From UBA961 sp014191195 (GTDB lineage Bacteria > Bacteroidota > Ignavibacteria > Kapaibacteriales > UBA961), in assembly GCA_964204605.1 (NCBI GenBank), contig OZ123195.1:2108001-2172000 (forward strand): a DNA stretch of 64,000 bases. Direction: 5' to 3'. The position numbers and the translations under genes were made by a program. This document shows positions 16,965 through 25,066 of this stretch, piece by piece. Under the pieces are notes generated by a model that worked only from the letters and a program-made list of their open reading frames with translations, ran no database searches and was not told where the DNA came from. Positions within the stretch are counted from its first letter, which is position 1, and the number at the start of each line of letters is the position of its first letter.

Positions 16965-17987
16965 ATGCGTTTTGGCTTCTTATCCACTGATGTAGCTATT
17001 GATTTAGGTACTGCAAATACCCTTATTTGGATAAAAGATAAAGGACTTGTATTAAATGAGCCATCAATAGTGGCTTTTGATAGAACAAATAAACATATAT
17101 TGGCTATTGGCCACGAAGCTCAGGCGATGGTTGGTAAAACTCATCGTGATATTCGAACAATAAGACCGTTAAAAGACGGTGTTATAGCAGATTTTGAAAT
17201 AGCAGAGGGTATGCTTAGAGCATTTATAAGAAAGGTATCTTTAAGTTGGCAACCTGCAAGAAGAGTAGTTATTTGTGTTCCCTCTGGAATAACAGAAGTT
17301 GAAAAAAGAGCAGTTCGTGATAGTGCAGAACACGCCGGCGCCAAGGAAGTATATTTAATAGCTGAGCCAATGGCGGCTGCAATTGGTATTGGATTAGATG
17401 TTCATGAGCCAAAAGGAAATATGATTGTTGATATCGGTGGTGGTACAACAGAAATTGCTGTAATTGCTTTGTCCGGAATTGTAAATGATGAATCTATAAG
17501 AATTGCAGGCGATGAAATGACTAATTCCATCGTACAATACTTCAAAAGAAATCATAATATTTTAATCGGTGAAAGAACAGCAGAAATTATTAAATGTGAA
17601 GTAGGATCAGCATATCCTTTAGAAGAAGAAGTTGAAATCGAAGTTAAAGGACGCGATCTTATTACTGGAATTCCACAATCAATAACAGTTAGCTCTATAG
17701 ATATACGGGAAGCTCTCAGCGAATCAGTTGGTGTAATTGTAAATGCTGTTAGAACATTACTAGAACGTACACCTCCAGAACTATCTGCAGATATCTACGA
17801 TAGAGGCATTATGCTTTCTGGTGGCGGTGCACTGCTAAAAGGACTCGATAAACGCCTATCTATGGAAACTACACTTTCAGTTCATATAGTAGAAGATCCT
17901 TTAACTGCTGTTGTAAGAGGTACTGGAAAAGTACTAGAAAATTTAAATTATTATATGCCCGGTTTAATCAAAAGTAAGAGATATTAA
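16965..17987 (+). CDS. mreB: Rod shape-determining protein MreB
   Basis: Actin-like cytoskeletal ATPase that guides lateral cell-wall synthesis in rod-shaped cells. The ATP site shows AIDLGTANTL, then MIVDIGGGTTEIAVI and GIMLSGGGALLKGLDKRL. The ATG at 16965 is chosen because it gives the usual MRFGFLSTDVAIDLGTANT start; an upstream TTG at 16950 adds five residues without support. 340 residues. mreC, mreD, pbp2 and rodA do not follow: the next gene is unrelated. A consensus promoter lies just upstream. Confidence 0.97.
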   Translation: MRFGFLSTDVAIDLGTANTLIWIKDKGLVLNEPSIVAFDRTNKHILAIGHEAQAMVGKTHRDIRTIRPLKDGVIADFEIAEGMLRAFIRKVSLSWQPARRVVICVPSGITEVEKRAVRDSAEHAGAKEVYLIAEPMAAAIGIGLDVHEPKGNMIVDIGGGTTEIAVIALSGIVNDESIRIAGDEMTNSIVQYFKRNHNILIGERTAEIIKCEVGSAYPLEEEVEIEVKGRDLITGIPQSITVSSIDIREALSESVGVIVNAVRTLLERTPPELSADIYDRGIMLSGGGALLKGLDKRLSMETTLSVHIVEDPLTAVVRGTGKVLENLNYYMPGLIKSKRY

Positions 17988-18114
17988 ACAATCACTGATT
18001 CAGTTTGTTCGCATAAGTTGTTGAACATATCGTGATTGAATTATATGTTATTTTGAAAAGTGATTTTTATTTTGTATTTTAGCCTTCCTTTTACGAATTT
18101 GAGGATTCAGCTCA

Positions 18115-18534
18115 ATGGTTGAAAAAAAGACCCCTAGAGTACGTCGTGCAAAAAAAGCAAAATACGTTAAGTTGTTTTCGCCTTTTTTGATGAAAGAAAC
18201 CAAGCACGAGCTTATTGGTGAGCCTATGGAAAACACTGAGGGCCGTCGTCAGTGGGCTAGATGTACAGTTAGCCGTCATTCCCAATTGGTTGATTTAGAT
18301 GTTTTAGAAGCAAAGAATGATAGAACAAGCGCTATTGTTCAGGTATCAAAAGAGGATTCACGTCCTTATGATCCACAAGATGCTTATAGTATTGGCGATG
18401 TTATATATCATACTAAATGGGATGATTTAGGAGTAGTTCTTTCAAAAGAAATTATTTCTAATGGTGGTTATGCAATCATCGTTCAGTTTGAGAAAAACAA
18501 AGAAAAGAAATTGATAGAAAAATTAGTTAAATAA
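18115..18534 (+). CDS. Small basic protein with a PcrA/UvrD-tail (Tudor-like) domain
   Basis: 139 residues, not a family I can name with certainty. The N-terminus is rich in Lys/Arg (KKTPRVRRAKKAKYVKLF). The last 50 or so residues (YSIGDVIYHTKWDDLGVVLS, then GGYAIIVQFEKNKEKKLI) look like the small beta-barrel at the C-terminus of UvrD/PcrA helicases (GD.V.H..FG.G.V....V.F....KKL), which contacts RNA polymerase in PcrA. A nucleic-acid or polymerase contact role is inference only. It lies 26 bp upstream of rpsU on the same strand, so the two are probably co-transcribed. Confidence 0.75.
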   Translation: MVEKKTPRVRRAKKAKYVKLFSPFLMKETKHELIGEPMENTEGRRQWARCTVSRHSQLVDLDVLEAKNDRTSAIVQVSKEDSRPYDPQDAYSIGDVIYHTKWDDLGVVLSKEIISNGGYAIIVQFEKNKEKKLIEKLVK

Positions 18535-18560
18535 ATTGTTCATTTTACCCTAAGTACAAC

Positions 18561-18755
18561 ATGGTAGGCGTAACAATCCAATCGAATGAGTCTATAGACA
18601 GAGCACTTCGCCGTTTCAAAAAGAAATATGAGAGAAGTGGAGTATTAAGAGAATTTAAGAAGCGTGCATTTTTCATGAAGCCTTCTGTAGAGAAGCGTCT
18701 TTCTAGAATGAAAGCTATGCGTCGTCAATATCGCTCTACAATAGAACAAGAATAG
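18561..18755 (+). CDS. rpsU: 30S ribosomal protein S21
   Basis: 64 residues, highly basic. Recognised by ESIDRALRRFKKKYERSG, FKKRAFFMKPSVEKR and the Arg-rich end. S21 binds the 3' end of 16S rRNA on the small subunit platform and helps initiation. A strong terminator follows directly. Confidence 0.96.
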   Translation: MVGVTIQSNESIDRALRRFKKKYERSGVLREFKKRAFFMKPSVEKRLSRMKAMRRQYRSTIEQE

Positions 18756-18774
18756 TCTATTTACAATTAGATCT

Positions 18775-18810
18775 AGCCATATAGCTTTTTAGATATATGG
18801 CTTTTTTTTT
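18775..18810 (+). terminator. Rho-independent terminator after rpsU
   Basis: AGCCATATA (18775-18783) pairs perfectly with TATATGGCT (18794-18802), followed by a run of nine T. The T-run also contains the stop codon of the convergent NHL-repeat gene. Confidence 0.85.
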
Positions 18811-19867
18811 AATCTGTAGATAATCTGAAACGACAAATCCTATGATTTTTAGTATCGGCAACAAAGAGTGTTTTATTGAACCAAGCAATGCCAGAAGGTG
18901 CCGAAAATTGTCTGAGAGAAGATCCATATCCACCAAAAGACTGCATTTCTTTTCCATAAGAATTGAATTTGAATACAGAATCTTTAATGGCATCAGCAAT
19001 ATAGATATTTCCAAATGAGTCATAGGTTATATCTTCAGGGCAAGTAAATTTTCCCAAAGAAAGTAAATCTCTACCAGAATTAAGATTATCAGCAGGGTTA
19101 AATTTTTGAAACCAACCGGTTATATCACCATTAAGAAAACTAAGCCATTGAACCTTAAATTGCATTTCTTGTGATATCTGGGTAAAGATAATATCTGAAG
19201 ATCTATCCGCTGCAACGGAAACAGATGATATTTTTCCAATTGAATATAATGCATTGCCTTCGGGGACAAGGGACGATAATCTACCAGTTAATGAATCTTT
19301 TGAAGAAAAAATTAAAATAGCATCATCTGGGTCGAATTTAGATGAATTGTTAGGTCCAGTTCTAGATACTATATAGGAATTATCTGGAAGACAAGTTATT
19401 CCAGTAAATCTTCTTTCAATTCGTGAAGGTTGGCAATATGCTAAAGAAACCTCAGCATTAGAAATATTATGCAATGCTTTTGACATATGAATTCTAAAAA
19501 TTGCACCTATTGTAAGGGATTTACCTTGTAAAACAGTATCTAATTCTGCGGAAATCAATAAATCAAAAAGGCCATCCTGAGAAATTGCTTTTGGGTTTTT
19601 TATAGGTAGCGAATTTCCGATTTTTCTACCTGAAATATCTAGCATTACAATTTGATTATTTTTAGTATCAGCTATATAAACAAATGGTTCTCTGCCAATG
19701 TATATGTCTGAAGGCTCATTAAAGCCTGTCCAATCCGGCTGTAAAGGAATATATAGAGTATCATTGATAGAGCCATTTCCAGAGCTTGAGTTTGGGGGAA
19801 TTGGCTTATCGTTACAAGCAATAAGGAATAGTAGGGATGCTAAAATTACAGAGTATAATTGTGTCAT
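18809..19867 (-). CDS. NHL-repeat (beta-propeller) lipoprotein
   Basis: 352 residues. The signal peptide ends in a lipobox (LFLIAC, Cys at about 18), so it is probably anchored in the outer membrane. The mature part carries NHL-type propeller repeats: EPSDIYIGREPFVYIADTKN, CPEDITYDSFGNIYIADAIK and APSGIAWFNKTLFVADTKN. Such propellers usually act as protein- or ligand-binding scaffolds; no specific function can be assigned. A TAACTTTG box in the upstream region (minus strand) may be its -7 element. Monocistronic and convergent to rpsU. Confidence 0.8.
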   Translation of the reverse strand: MTQLYSVILASLLFLIACNDKPIPPNSSSGNGSINDTLYIPLQPDWTGFNEPSDIYIGREPFVYIADTKNNQIVMLDISGRKIGNSLPIKNPKAISQDGLFDLLISAELDTVLQGKSLTIGAIFRIHMSKALHNISNAEVSLAYCQPSRIERRFTGITCLPDNSYIVSRTGPNNSSKFDPDDAILIFSSKDSLTGRLSSLVPEGNALYSIGKISSVSVAADRSSDIIFTQISQEMQFKVQWLSFLNGDITGWFQKFNPADNLNSGRDLLSLGKFTCPEDITYDSFGNIYIADAIKDSVFKFNSYGKEMQSFGGYGSSLRQFSAPSGIAWFNKTLFVADTKNHRICRFRLSTD

Positions 19868-20058
19868 AATAGAATGAAAATCATATCAAGTTTTGCTTCA
19901 AAGAAAATAGTATAAGAAATTTCGATATTTTTATACATGTACTACTAACAAAGTTAAGCAGTTGTTACTTATAATTACTTTAAAATTATATGCAATAATC
20001 GCTTTGTTGTGTCGTTGAAAGCATCCTGAATTCTAAAGTTTATATAAATGTGAGTATT

Positions 20059-21234
20059 ATGAAAACACGCTTATTCCTTTTTTCTTTTATTATATGTATA
20101 TGTGGTTTACATATAGCTATAGCCCAACAATCTAAAGATATTGATAAAACTTCTAATACTACAAATGCTAGAATAACTACAAATGCTAGAACTGTAGAAG
20201 AATTATCAATTGATCCTGTTAATGTAAAAAGAATCGAATTAACAAGTAAAGAGTTGACTGTATTTCCAAAAGAGATATTAGCATGTGTAAATGTTGAAGA
20301 GTTAACTCTTTCAAACAATAAACTTACAAGTATACCTAGTGAAATAAGTCAACTAACAAAATTAAAGCGATTATTACTTAGATCTAATGAACTTACCACA
20401 CTGCCAGCTTCAATAAAAAATCTTTCTGAATTACAATTAATAGATATATCTAATAATAAGATCATAACAATGCCTTCACTTGCAGGCATGCGTGAATTAC
20501 AAAGGCTTATGGTATCAAATAATCAATTGTCAAGTGCAGGTATTTCTTTTGATAATATTCCTGAATTATACGATATAGATATATCACAAAATAACTTTGA
20601 CGAATTACCTGATTTAAGTAAACTACCTAAGCTTGCAGTATTAAATGCATCTAAAAATAAGATTAAGGTAATTCCAAGTTATGTTTCATTATTAACTAAT
20701 CTTTTAACATTAGCCATATCAGAAAATGCCATAACTGCATTTCCAAAAGAGTTCTATTCTTTAAAATTCTTGACACGATTAGATATAAGTAGAAACAATA
20801 TGAGTGCTATAAGTAATGATATTATAGGTTTATCCAATTTAACATCAGCAGATTTTAGTTATAATGGTATTGCAAAGTTGCCTGCTGAATTATTCAAAAT
20901 GGCAAATCTTCAAAATTTTGATATTACGAATAATGAAATAGTGGAATTACCTGAAATTGATAGTACTTGTCAGTTTAGATCATTTGATATAAGTAATAAT
21001 AAAATCACCAAACTACCCAATAGCATTAATAACTTAAAAGGATTAAGCAGATTTACTTTAAAAAATAATAAGCTTACAACCATTCCTGCTGGTATTGGCT
21101 CAATTAGCAGACTTAATACTTTAGATTTAACTAATAATCCTTTAGAATCATTGCCAATTAAGGAATTAAGGAAACTGCAGGACTTAAGACAGCTATTTAT
21201 AATGGAAAAGCCAGAACCAATTCAAGAAAAATAA
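20059..21234 (+). CDS. Secreted leucine-rich-repeat protein
   Basis: About 391 residues: a signal peptide (RLFLFSFIICICGLHIAIA, cleavage before QQ) and about 14 consecutive leucine-rich repeats of 20-23 residues with the pattern L..L.LSNNKLT.LP..I. The repeats fill nearly the whole mature protein, giving a solenoid suited to protein-protein contact outside the cell or in the periplasm. I see no sorting domain or lipobox, so its destination is unclear. The ATG at 20059 is preferred to the GTG at 20050. The stop codon abuts the next start (TAA-ATG, no gap). Confidence 0.85.
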   Translation: MKTRLFLFSFIICICGLHIAIAQQSKDIDKTSNTTNARITTNARTVEELSIDPVNVKRIELTSKELTVFPKEILACVNVEELTLSNNKLTSIPSEISQLTKLKRLLLRSNELTTLPASIKNLSELQLIDISNNKIITMPSLAGMRELQRLMVSNNQLSSAGISFDNIPELYDIDISQNNFDELPDLSKLPKLAVLNASKNKIKVIPSYVSLLTNLLTLAISENAITAFPKEFYSLKFLTRLDISRNNMSAISNDIIGLSNLTSADFSYNGIAKLPAELFKMANLQNFDITNNEIVELPEIDSTCQFRSFDISNNKITKLPNSINNLKGLSRFTLKNNKLTTIPAGIGSISRLNTLDLTNNPLESLPIKELRKLQDLRQLFIMEKPEPIQEK

Positions 21235-21876
21235 ATGAAGACATTAATAGAACGTATCTACACTATAATCCTGTATTCAATAGTTTTTGTAATTGCTCAT
21301 TCAGATGCATTATCAGAAACATATACTGTAGAAAGTGTTTTTGCATCTTTAAGAGCAAAATATTCATCAATGAAAACAGTAGAGCTTGAATTTCAAAGTG
21401 TTGAACCTGTGTCTGGTATGGTGGGATCATTACAAGCAGAAAAATCTGGAAAATATGTATTGACATTAAGTGATCGAAAAATCATTTGTGATAATCGTAC
21501 AATTTGGAATATTATCCCAAATCGAAAAATGGTTTCAATATCAAGTGTAAAAAATAAACCTACAACTTCAATTGATATCATTCTTTTTACTTTTTTATAT
21601 AGTTATCAACCTATATCTATAAAAGAATATAGTGTCGGGAAAAGCAATTTACTGGCTTTAGAATTACATCCTAAAGGACAAAGCGCTGCTATGGGAATAA
21701 AAAAATTGAGAGTATTTCTTAAGAAAGGAAGTACCAATATAGAAAGAATTTCTGCTGATGATGGGAATCAAGATATGGTTTGGGATATTAAGAAACTCAA
21801 TATTAATTCTAAATTACAGCCAGGTCTGTTTTCTTATTCTCCACCTGTTGGTATAGAAGTTATAGATATGCGATAA
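21235..21876 (+). CDS. LolA-like outer-membrane lipoprotein carrier domain protein
   Basis: 213 residues with an N-terminal signal segment (IYTIILYSIVFVIAHSDA). The pattern VFASLRAKYSSMKTVELEF, a later LSDRKIICDNRTIWNIIPNRKMV and LELHPKG matches the LolA/DUF2092-like half-barrel that carries lipoproteins or lipids across the periplasm. Similarity is modest by eye, so the exact cargo is unknown. It starts immediately after the LRR gene stop and is probably translated with it. A terminator follows. Confidence 0.78.
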   Translation: MKTLIERIYTIILYSIVFVIAHSDALSETYTVESVFASLRAKYSSMKTVELEFQSVEPVSGMVGSLQAEKSGKYVLTLSDRKIICDNRTIWNIIPNRKMVSISSVKNKPTTSIDIILFTFLYSYQPISIKEYSVGKSNLLALELHPKGQSAAMGIKKLRVFLKKGSTNIERISADDGNQDMVWDIKKLNINSKLQPGLFSYSPPVGIEVIDMR

Positions 21877-21913
21877 AAAAAGCCCCAAGTTATATAATAA
21901 CATGGGGCTTTAT
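21877..21913. terminator. Bidirectional terminator between lolA-like gene and mazG
   Basis: AAAGCCCCA (21879-21887) pairs with TGGGGCTTT (21903-21911), with a further GTTAT/ATAAC pairing inside. A-run before and T-run after serve both directions. Confidence 0.8.
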
Positions 21914-21930
21914 CATTAGTTGTGAAGAGT

Positions 21931-22737
21931 TTATTCTTTAGATTTTACTAAATCCCATAATTCATCCATATCAGCTAAAGACATTTCTTTTAACGATTTT
22001 CCTTGTTGTTTAGCAATTTGTTCTATGGCTGTAAATCGTCTTTGAAACTTATCATTAGTAGCTTGCAATGCATCTTCAGCAATGATGTGCTCAAATCTTG
22101 CGGCATTAATCAGAGAAAAGATAATATCTCCAATTTCATTCTTCATAAGAAGAGTATTACCTTGTAAGATTTCATTTTTAAGTTCAAGAATCTCTTCGTC
22201 TACTTTATTCCATACATCTTTTCTATTATCCCAGTCAAAACCGACATTTGCTGCTTTTTCTTGCATTCTTTGTGCTCTTAACAAAGCAGGTAAATGTTTA
22301 GGAACACCTTCTAATGCGGATTCTCTTCCTTCTTGCATTTTAAGTTCTTCCCAATTCCTTCTTACTTCAGATTCATCATTGGCAATTGTATTACCAAAAA
22401 CATGTGGATGACGATGAATTAGTTTTGTTTGTACTTTTTTAAGTACATCCATGATAGAAAAAGCACCTCTTTGTTCTGCAATAACTGCATGCATCATGAT
22501 ATGCAAGAATAAATCGCCAAGTTCTTTAGAAAATTCATCATCATCACCCTGCTTAATAGCATCAATCATTTCATAGGCTTCTTCGATAAACAGATGTGAG
22601 ATTGACTCATGGGTTTGTTTTTTATCCCAAGGACATTCAGCACGAAGAATAGTAATTAATTCATAAAATGATTGAAACTGATCTTTTATTAAATCTGGAT
22701 TTACAGGCTTTGGAATAGGAATAGATTCATTTTCCAT
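21931..22737 (-). CDS. mazG: Nucleoside triphosphate pyrophosphohydrolase MazG
   Basis: Hydrolyses NTPs to NMP and pyrophosphate. 268 residues with two MazG domains. The metal motifs EEAYE (E52, E53, E56) and ELGDLF (E72, D75) are present, along with the family phrase CPWDKKQTHESI and HRHPHVFG. It is the last gene of the minus-strand translation block, 30 bp after frr, and may be co-transcribed with it. Confidence 0.95.
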   Translation of the reverse strand: MENESIPIPKPVNPDLIKDQFQSFYELITILRAECPWDKKQTHESISHLFIEEAYEMIDAIKQGDDDEFSKELGDLFLHIMMHAVIAEQRGAFSIMDVLKKVQTKLIHRHPHVFGNTIANDESEVRRNWEELKMQEGRESALEGVPKHLPALLRAQRMQEKAANVGFDWDNRKDVWNKVDEEILELKNEILQGNTLLMKNEIGDIIFSLINAARFEHIIAEDALQATNDKFQRRFTAIEQIAKQQGKSLKEMSLADMDELWDLVKSKE

Positions 22738-22767
22738 AATATCTAATATGATTGATAGATTGTGAAT

Positions 22768-23328
22768 TTAGTCTTCAAGAATTTCTTTTTCTTTCTTTAC
22801 CATAATAGCATCAATTTCTTTGATGTATTTATCAGTAAGTTTTTGGATTTCATCTTCACCACGTTTTCTATCATCTTCGGAAAAATGTTCTTTTTTTTCT
22901 GCAACTTTTAATGCTTCCATGTGGTCACGTCTAATATTTCGAATTGCAACTCTTCCATCTTCAGAAAATTTCTTGCATAATTTTACGAACTCTTTTCTTC
23001 TTTCTTCTGTAAGCGGAGGTATAGGTACACGAATAACAGATCCATCATTTGAAGGATTAAGGCCTAATCCTGCTATTAAAACACCTTTTTCGATTGCAGA
23101 TAAAGTACCTTTATCCCATGGCTGAATTAAAATGGTACGGGCATCAGGTACAGAAAGGCTTCCTACTTGGCTTAATGCGGTGGGTGTTCCATAATAGTCA
23201 ACTTTAACATTATCAAGCAATGTAACCGATGCACGGCCTGTCCTTACTTTGGAAATGTGTTGTCCAGCATGTTCAATAGCTTTTACCATAGCTGAACCTG
23301 CATCTTTTGTAATATCTTGAACTGGCAT
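22768..23328 (-). CDS. frr: Ribosome recycling factor
   Basis: 186 residues, normal length. Recognised by KVRTGRASVTLLDNVKVDYYG, SVPDARTILIQPWDKG and NDGSVIRVPIPPLTEERR. It acts with EF-G to split post-termination ribosomes. It follows pyrH by 30 bp in the canonical order. Confidence 0.98.
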   Translation of the reverse strand: MPVQDITKDAGSAMVKAIEHAGQHISKVRTGRASVTLLDNVKVDYYGTPTALSQVGSLSVPDARTILIQPWDKGTLSAIEKGVLIAGLGLNPSNDGSVIRVPIPPLTEERRKEFVKLCKKFSEDGRVAIRNIRRDHMEALKVAEKKEHFSEDDRKRGEDEIQKLTDKYIKEIDAIMVKKEKEILED

Positions 23329-23358
23329 AATATATAATCCACAATGAATGAAAATAAA

Positions 23359-24072
23359 TTACTTAACAATTGTTGCTACATTTTCACCGCAAATCAATCT
23401 TTTCAAATTTCCTGGTTCATTCATGTTAAACACCATGATTGGCAAGGAATTATCTTGGCATAAAGCAATGGCAGTAGCATCCATAACTTTTAAACCATTT
23501 ACTAAAACATCTTGATATGAAATTTCATTATATCTTTTTGCATTTGGATTTAATTCAGGATCTGAATCATAGATGCCATCTACTCTAGTGCCTTTTATAA
23601 TGACATCTGCTTCAATTTCAATTGCTCTCAATGCGGCGGCAGTATCTGTTGTAAAATATGGATTACCGGTTCCAGCGCCAAATAGGACAACTCTTTTCTT
23701 TTCGAAATGCCTTATGGCTCTTCTTCTAATATAGGGTTCTGCTATTTGTTGCATATGAATGGCTGTTTGAAGTCTTGTTGGAACTCCACACATTTCTAAT
23801 GCATTTTGAAATGCAATACCATTAATGACTGTGGCAAGCATTCCCATATAGTCTCCAGACACTTTATCAATTCCCTGTTCTGTGGCTTGAATGCCTCTGA
23901 AAAAATTTCCTCCACCAATAACAATTCCTATTTCAACGCCTAGCTTGTAAATTTCTGATACATCTTCTGCAAAGCGTTTTAGTACCGAGGCATTTAATCC
24001 AAATTGCTGATCACCCATTAAGGATTCACCGCTTAATTTCAGTAATACTCTTTTATATAGAGGTTTTTGCAT
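23359..24072 (-). CDS. pyrH: UMP kinase
   Basis: Bacterial amino-acid-kinase-fold enzyme phosphorylating UMP to UDP. 237 residues. Motifs: VLLKLSGESLMGD, IVIGGGNFFRG, GDYMGMLATVINGIAFQNAL and GTGNPYFTTDTAAALRA. The ATG is preceded by AGGA on its strand. It lies downstream of the tsf terminator, so it probably depends on read-through or a weak promoter in the 81-bp gap. Confidence 0.97.
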   Translation of the reverse strand: MQKPLYKRVLLKLSGESLMGDQQFGLNASVLKRFAEDVSEIYKLGVEIGIVIGGGNFFRGIQATEQGIDKVSGDYMGMLATVINGIAFQNALEMCGVPTRLQTAIHMQQIAEPYIRRRAIRHFEKKRVVLFGAGTGNPYFTTDTAAALRAIEIEADVIIKGTRVDGIYDSDPELNPNAKRYNEISYQDVLVNGLKVMDATAIALCQDNSLPIMVFNMNEPGNLKRLICGENVATIVK

Positions 24073-24095
24073 TGGGAGTCCTGTAGATTAGACAT

Positions 24096-24134
24096 AAAAA
24101 AAGCGGCATAAATTTACAAATAAATTCATGCCGC
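24096..24134 (-). terminator. Rho-independent terminator after tsf
   Basis: On the minus strand, GCGGCAT and ATGCCGC arms, extended by AATTT/AAATT, form a long hairpin followed by seven T (A-run at 24096-24102 on the plus strand). Confidence 0.82.
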
Positions 24135-24153
24135 TGTGTAGTTTCATTTCATA

Positions 24154-25014
24154 TTAACTATTAGATTCACCAAGATAGTAACGACGGAAGCCAATTATTT
24201 GAGCAGCTTCGCCGGTTATTTTACCAATTTCAGATACAATATCTGACACTGATTTTTTACTATCTTTTACAAATGATTGTTCTAATAAGCATTGCTCTTG
24301 GAAGAATTTAAGTAATTGTCCCTGAGCAACTTTCTCTGCTATTTCTGGTTTTTTACCTTCTTGTATTGCTTTTTCTCGATAAATTTCAATTTCTTTCATT
24401 AAAGCATCTGTTTGCACATCTTCTCTTCTTACATAACTAGGATTCATAGCTGCTATTTGCATCGCAATTTCTCTTAGCATCGCTTTTACTTCATCATTTG
24501 TATTTGTAAGATTGGTTTGAAGAAGTACTCCTAAACGATTACCAGCATGAATATAATCTGCTATATAACCTGATGCAGCCAATACTTCATAGCGTTTAAT
24601 ACCAATTTTCTCACTAAATTTCGCTAAGATTTCATTATGTAAATCTAATAATTTTTTACCGTCAACTTCAGTAGCCATTAAAGCAGCTTCATCGGAAGGA
24701 TTATATTGTAATAAAGCATTAGCAATTGCATCAGCATAGTTTACAAACTCTTCATTACGGGCAACAAAGTCTGTTTCACAGTTGATTTCAACAATAACAC
24801 TTGTTTTACTATCTGGAGATGTTCTTGCAATTACAATTCCTTCATTTGCAGATCTATCTGCTCTTTTGGCTGCAGATGCTGCTCCACGCTTACGCAGGAT
24901 TTCAATTGCTTCTTGCATATTGCCATTTGCTTCGTCTAAAGCTTTTTTACAATCAGCCATACCAGCGCCTGTTTTGTCGCGCAAGTCTTTTACCATTAGT
25001 GGTGTTACTGACAT
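24154..25014 (-). CDS. tsf: Elongation factor Ts
   Basis: Nucleotide exchange factor for EF-Tu. 286 residues. The N-terminal UBA-type domain reads VKDLRDKTGAGMADCKKAL, followed by NEGIVIAR and INCETDFVARNEEF, all diagnostic. AGGA lies ahead of the ATG on its strand. It follows rpsB directly, the usual gene order, and is closed by a terminator. Confidence 0.98.
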   Translation of the reverse strand: MSVTPLMVKDLRDKTGAGMADCKKALDEANGNMQEAIEILRKRGAASAAKRADRSANEGIVIARTSPDSKTSVIVEINCETDFVARNEEFVNYADAIANALLQYNPSDEAALMATEVDGKKLLDLHNEILAKFSEKIGIKRYEVLAASGYIADYIHAGNRLGVLLQTNLTNTNDEVKAMLREIAMQIAAMNPSYVRREDVQTDALMKEIEIYREKAIQEGKKPEIAEKVAQGQLLKFFQEQCLLEQSFVKDSKKSVSDIVSEIGKITGEAAQIIGFRRYYLGESNS

Positions 25015-25066
25015 TGTTCTTTATTTCCTGAAAATATATGGTTTAATAAAGTTGTGTATTCAATAA

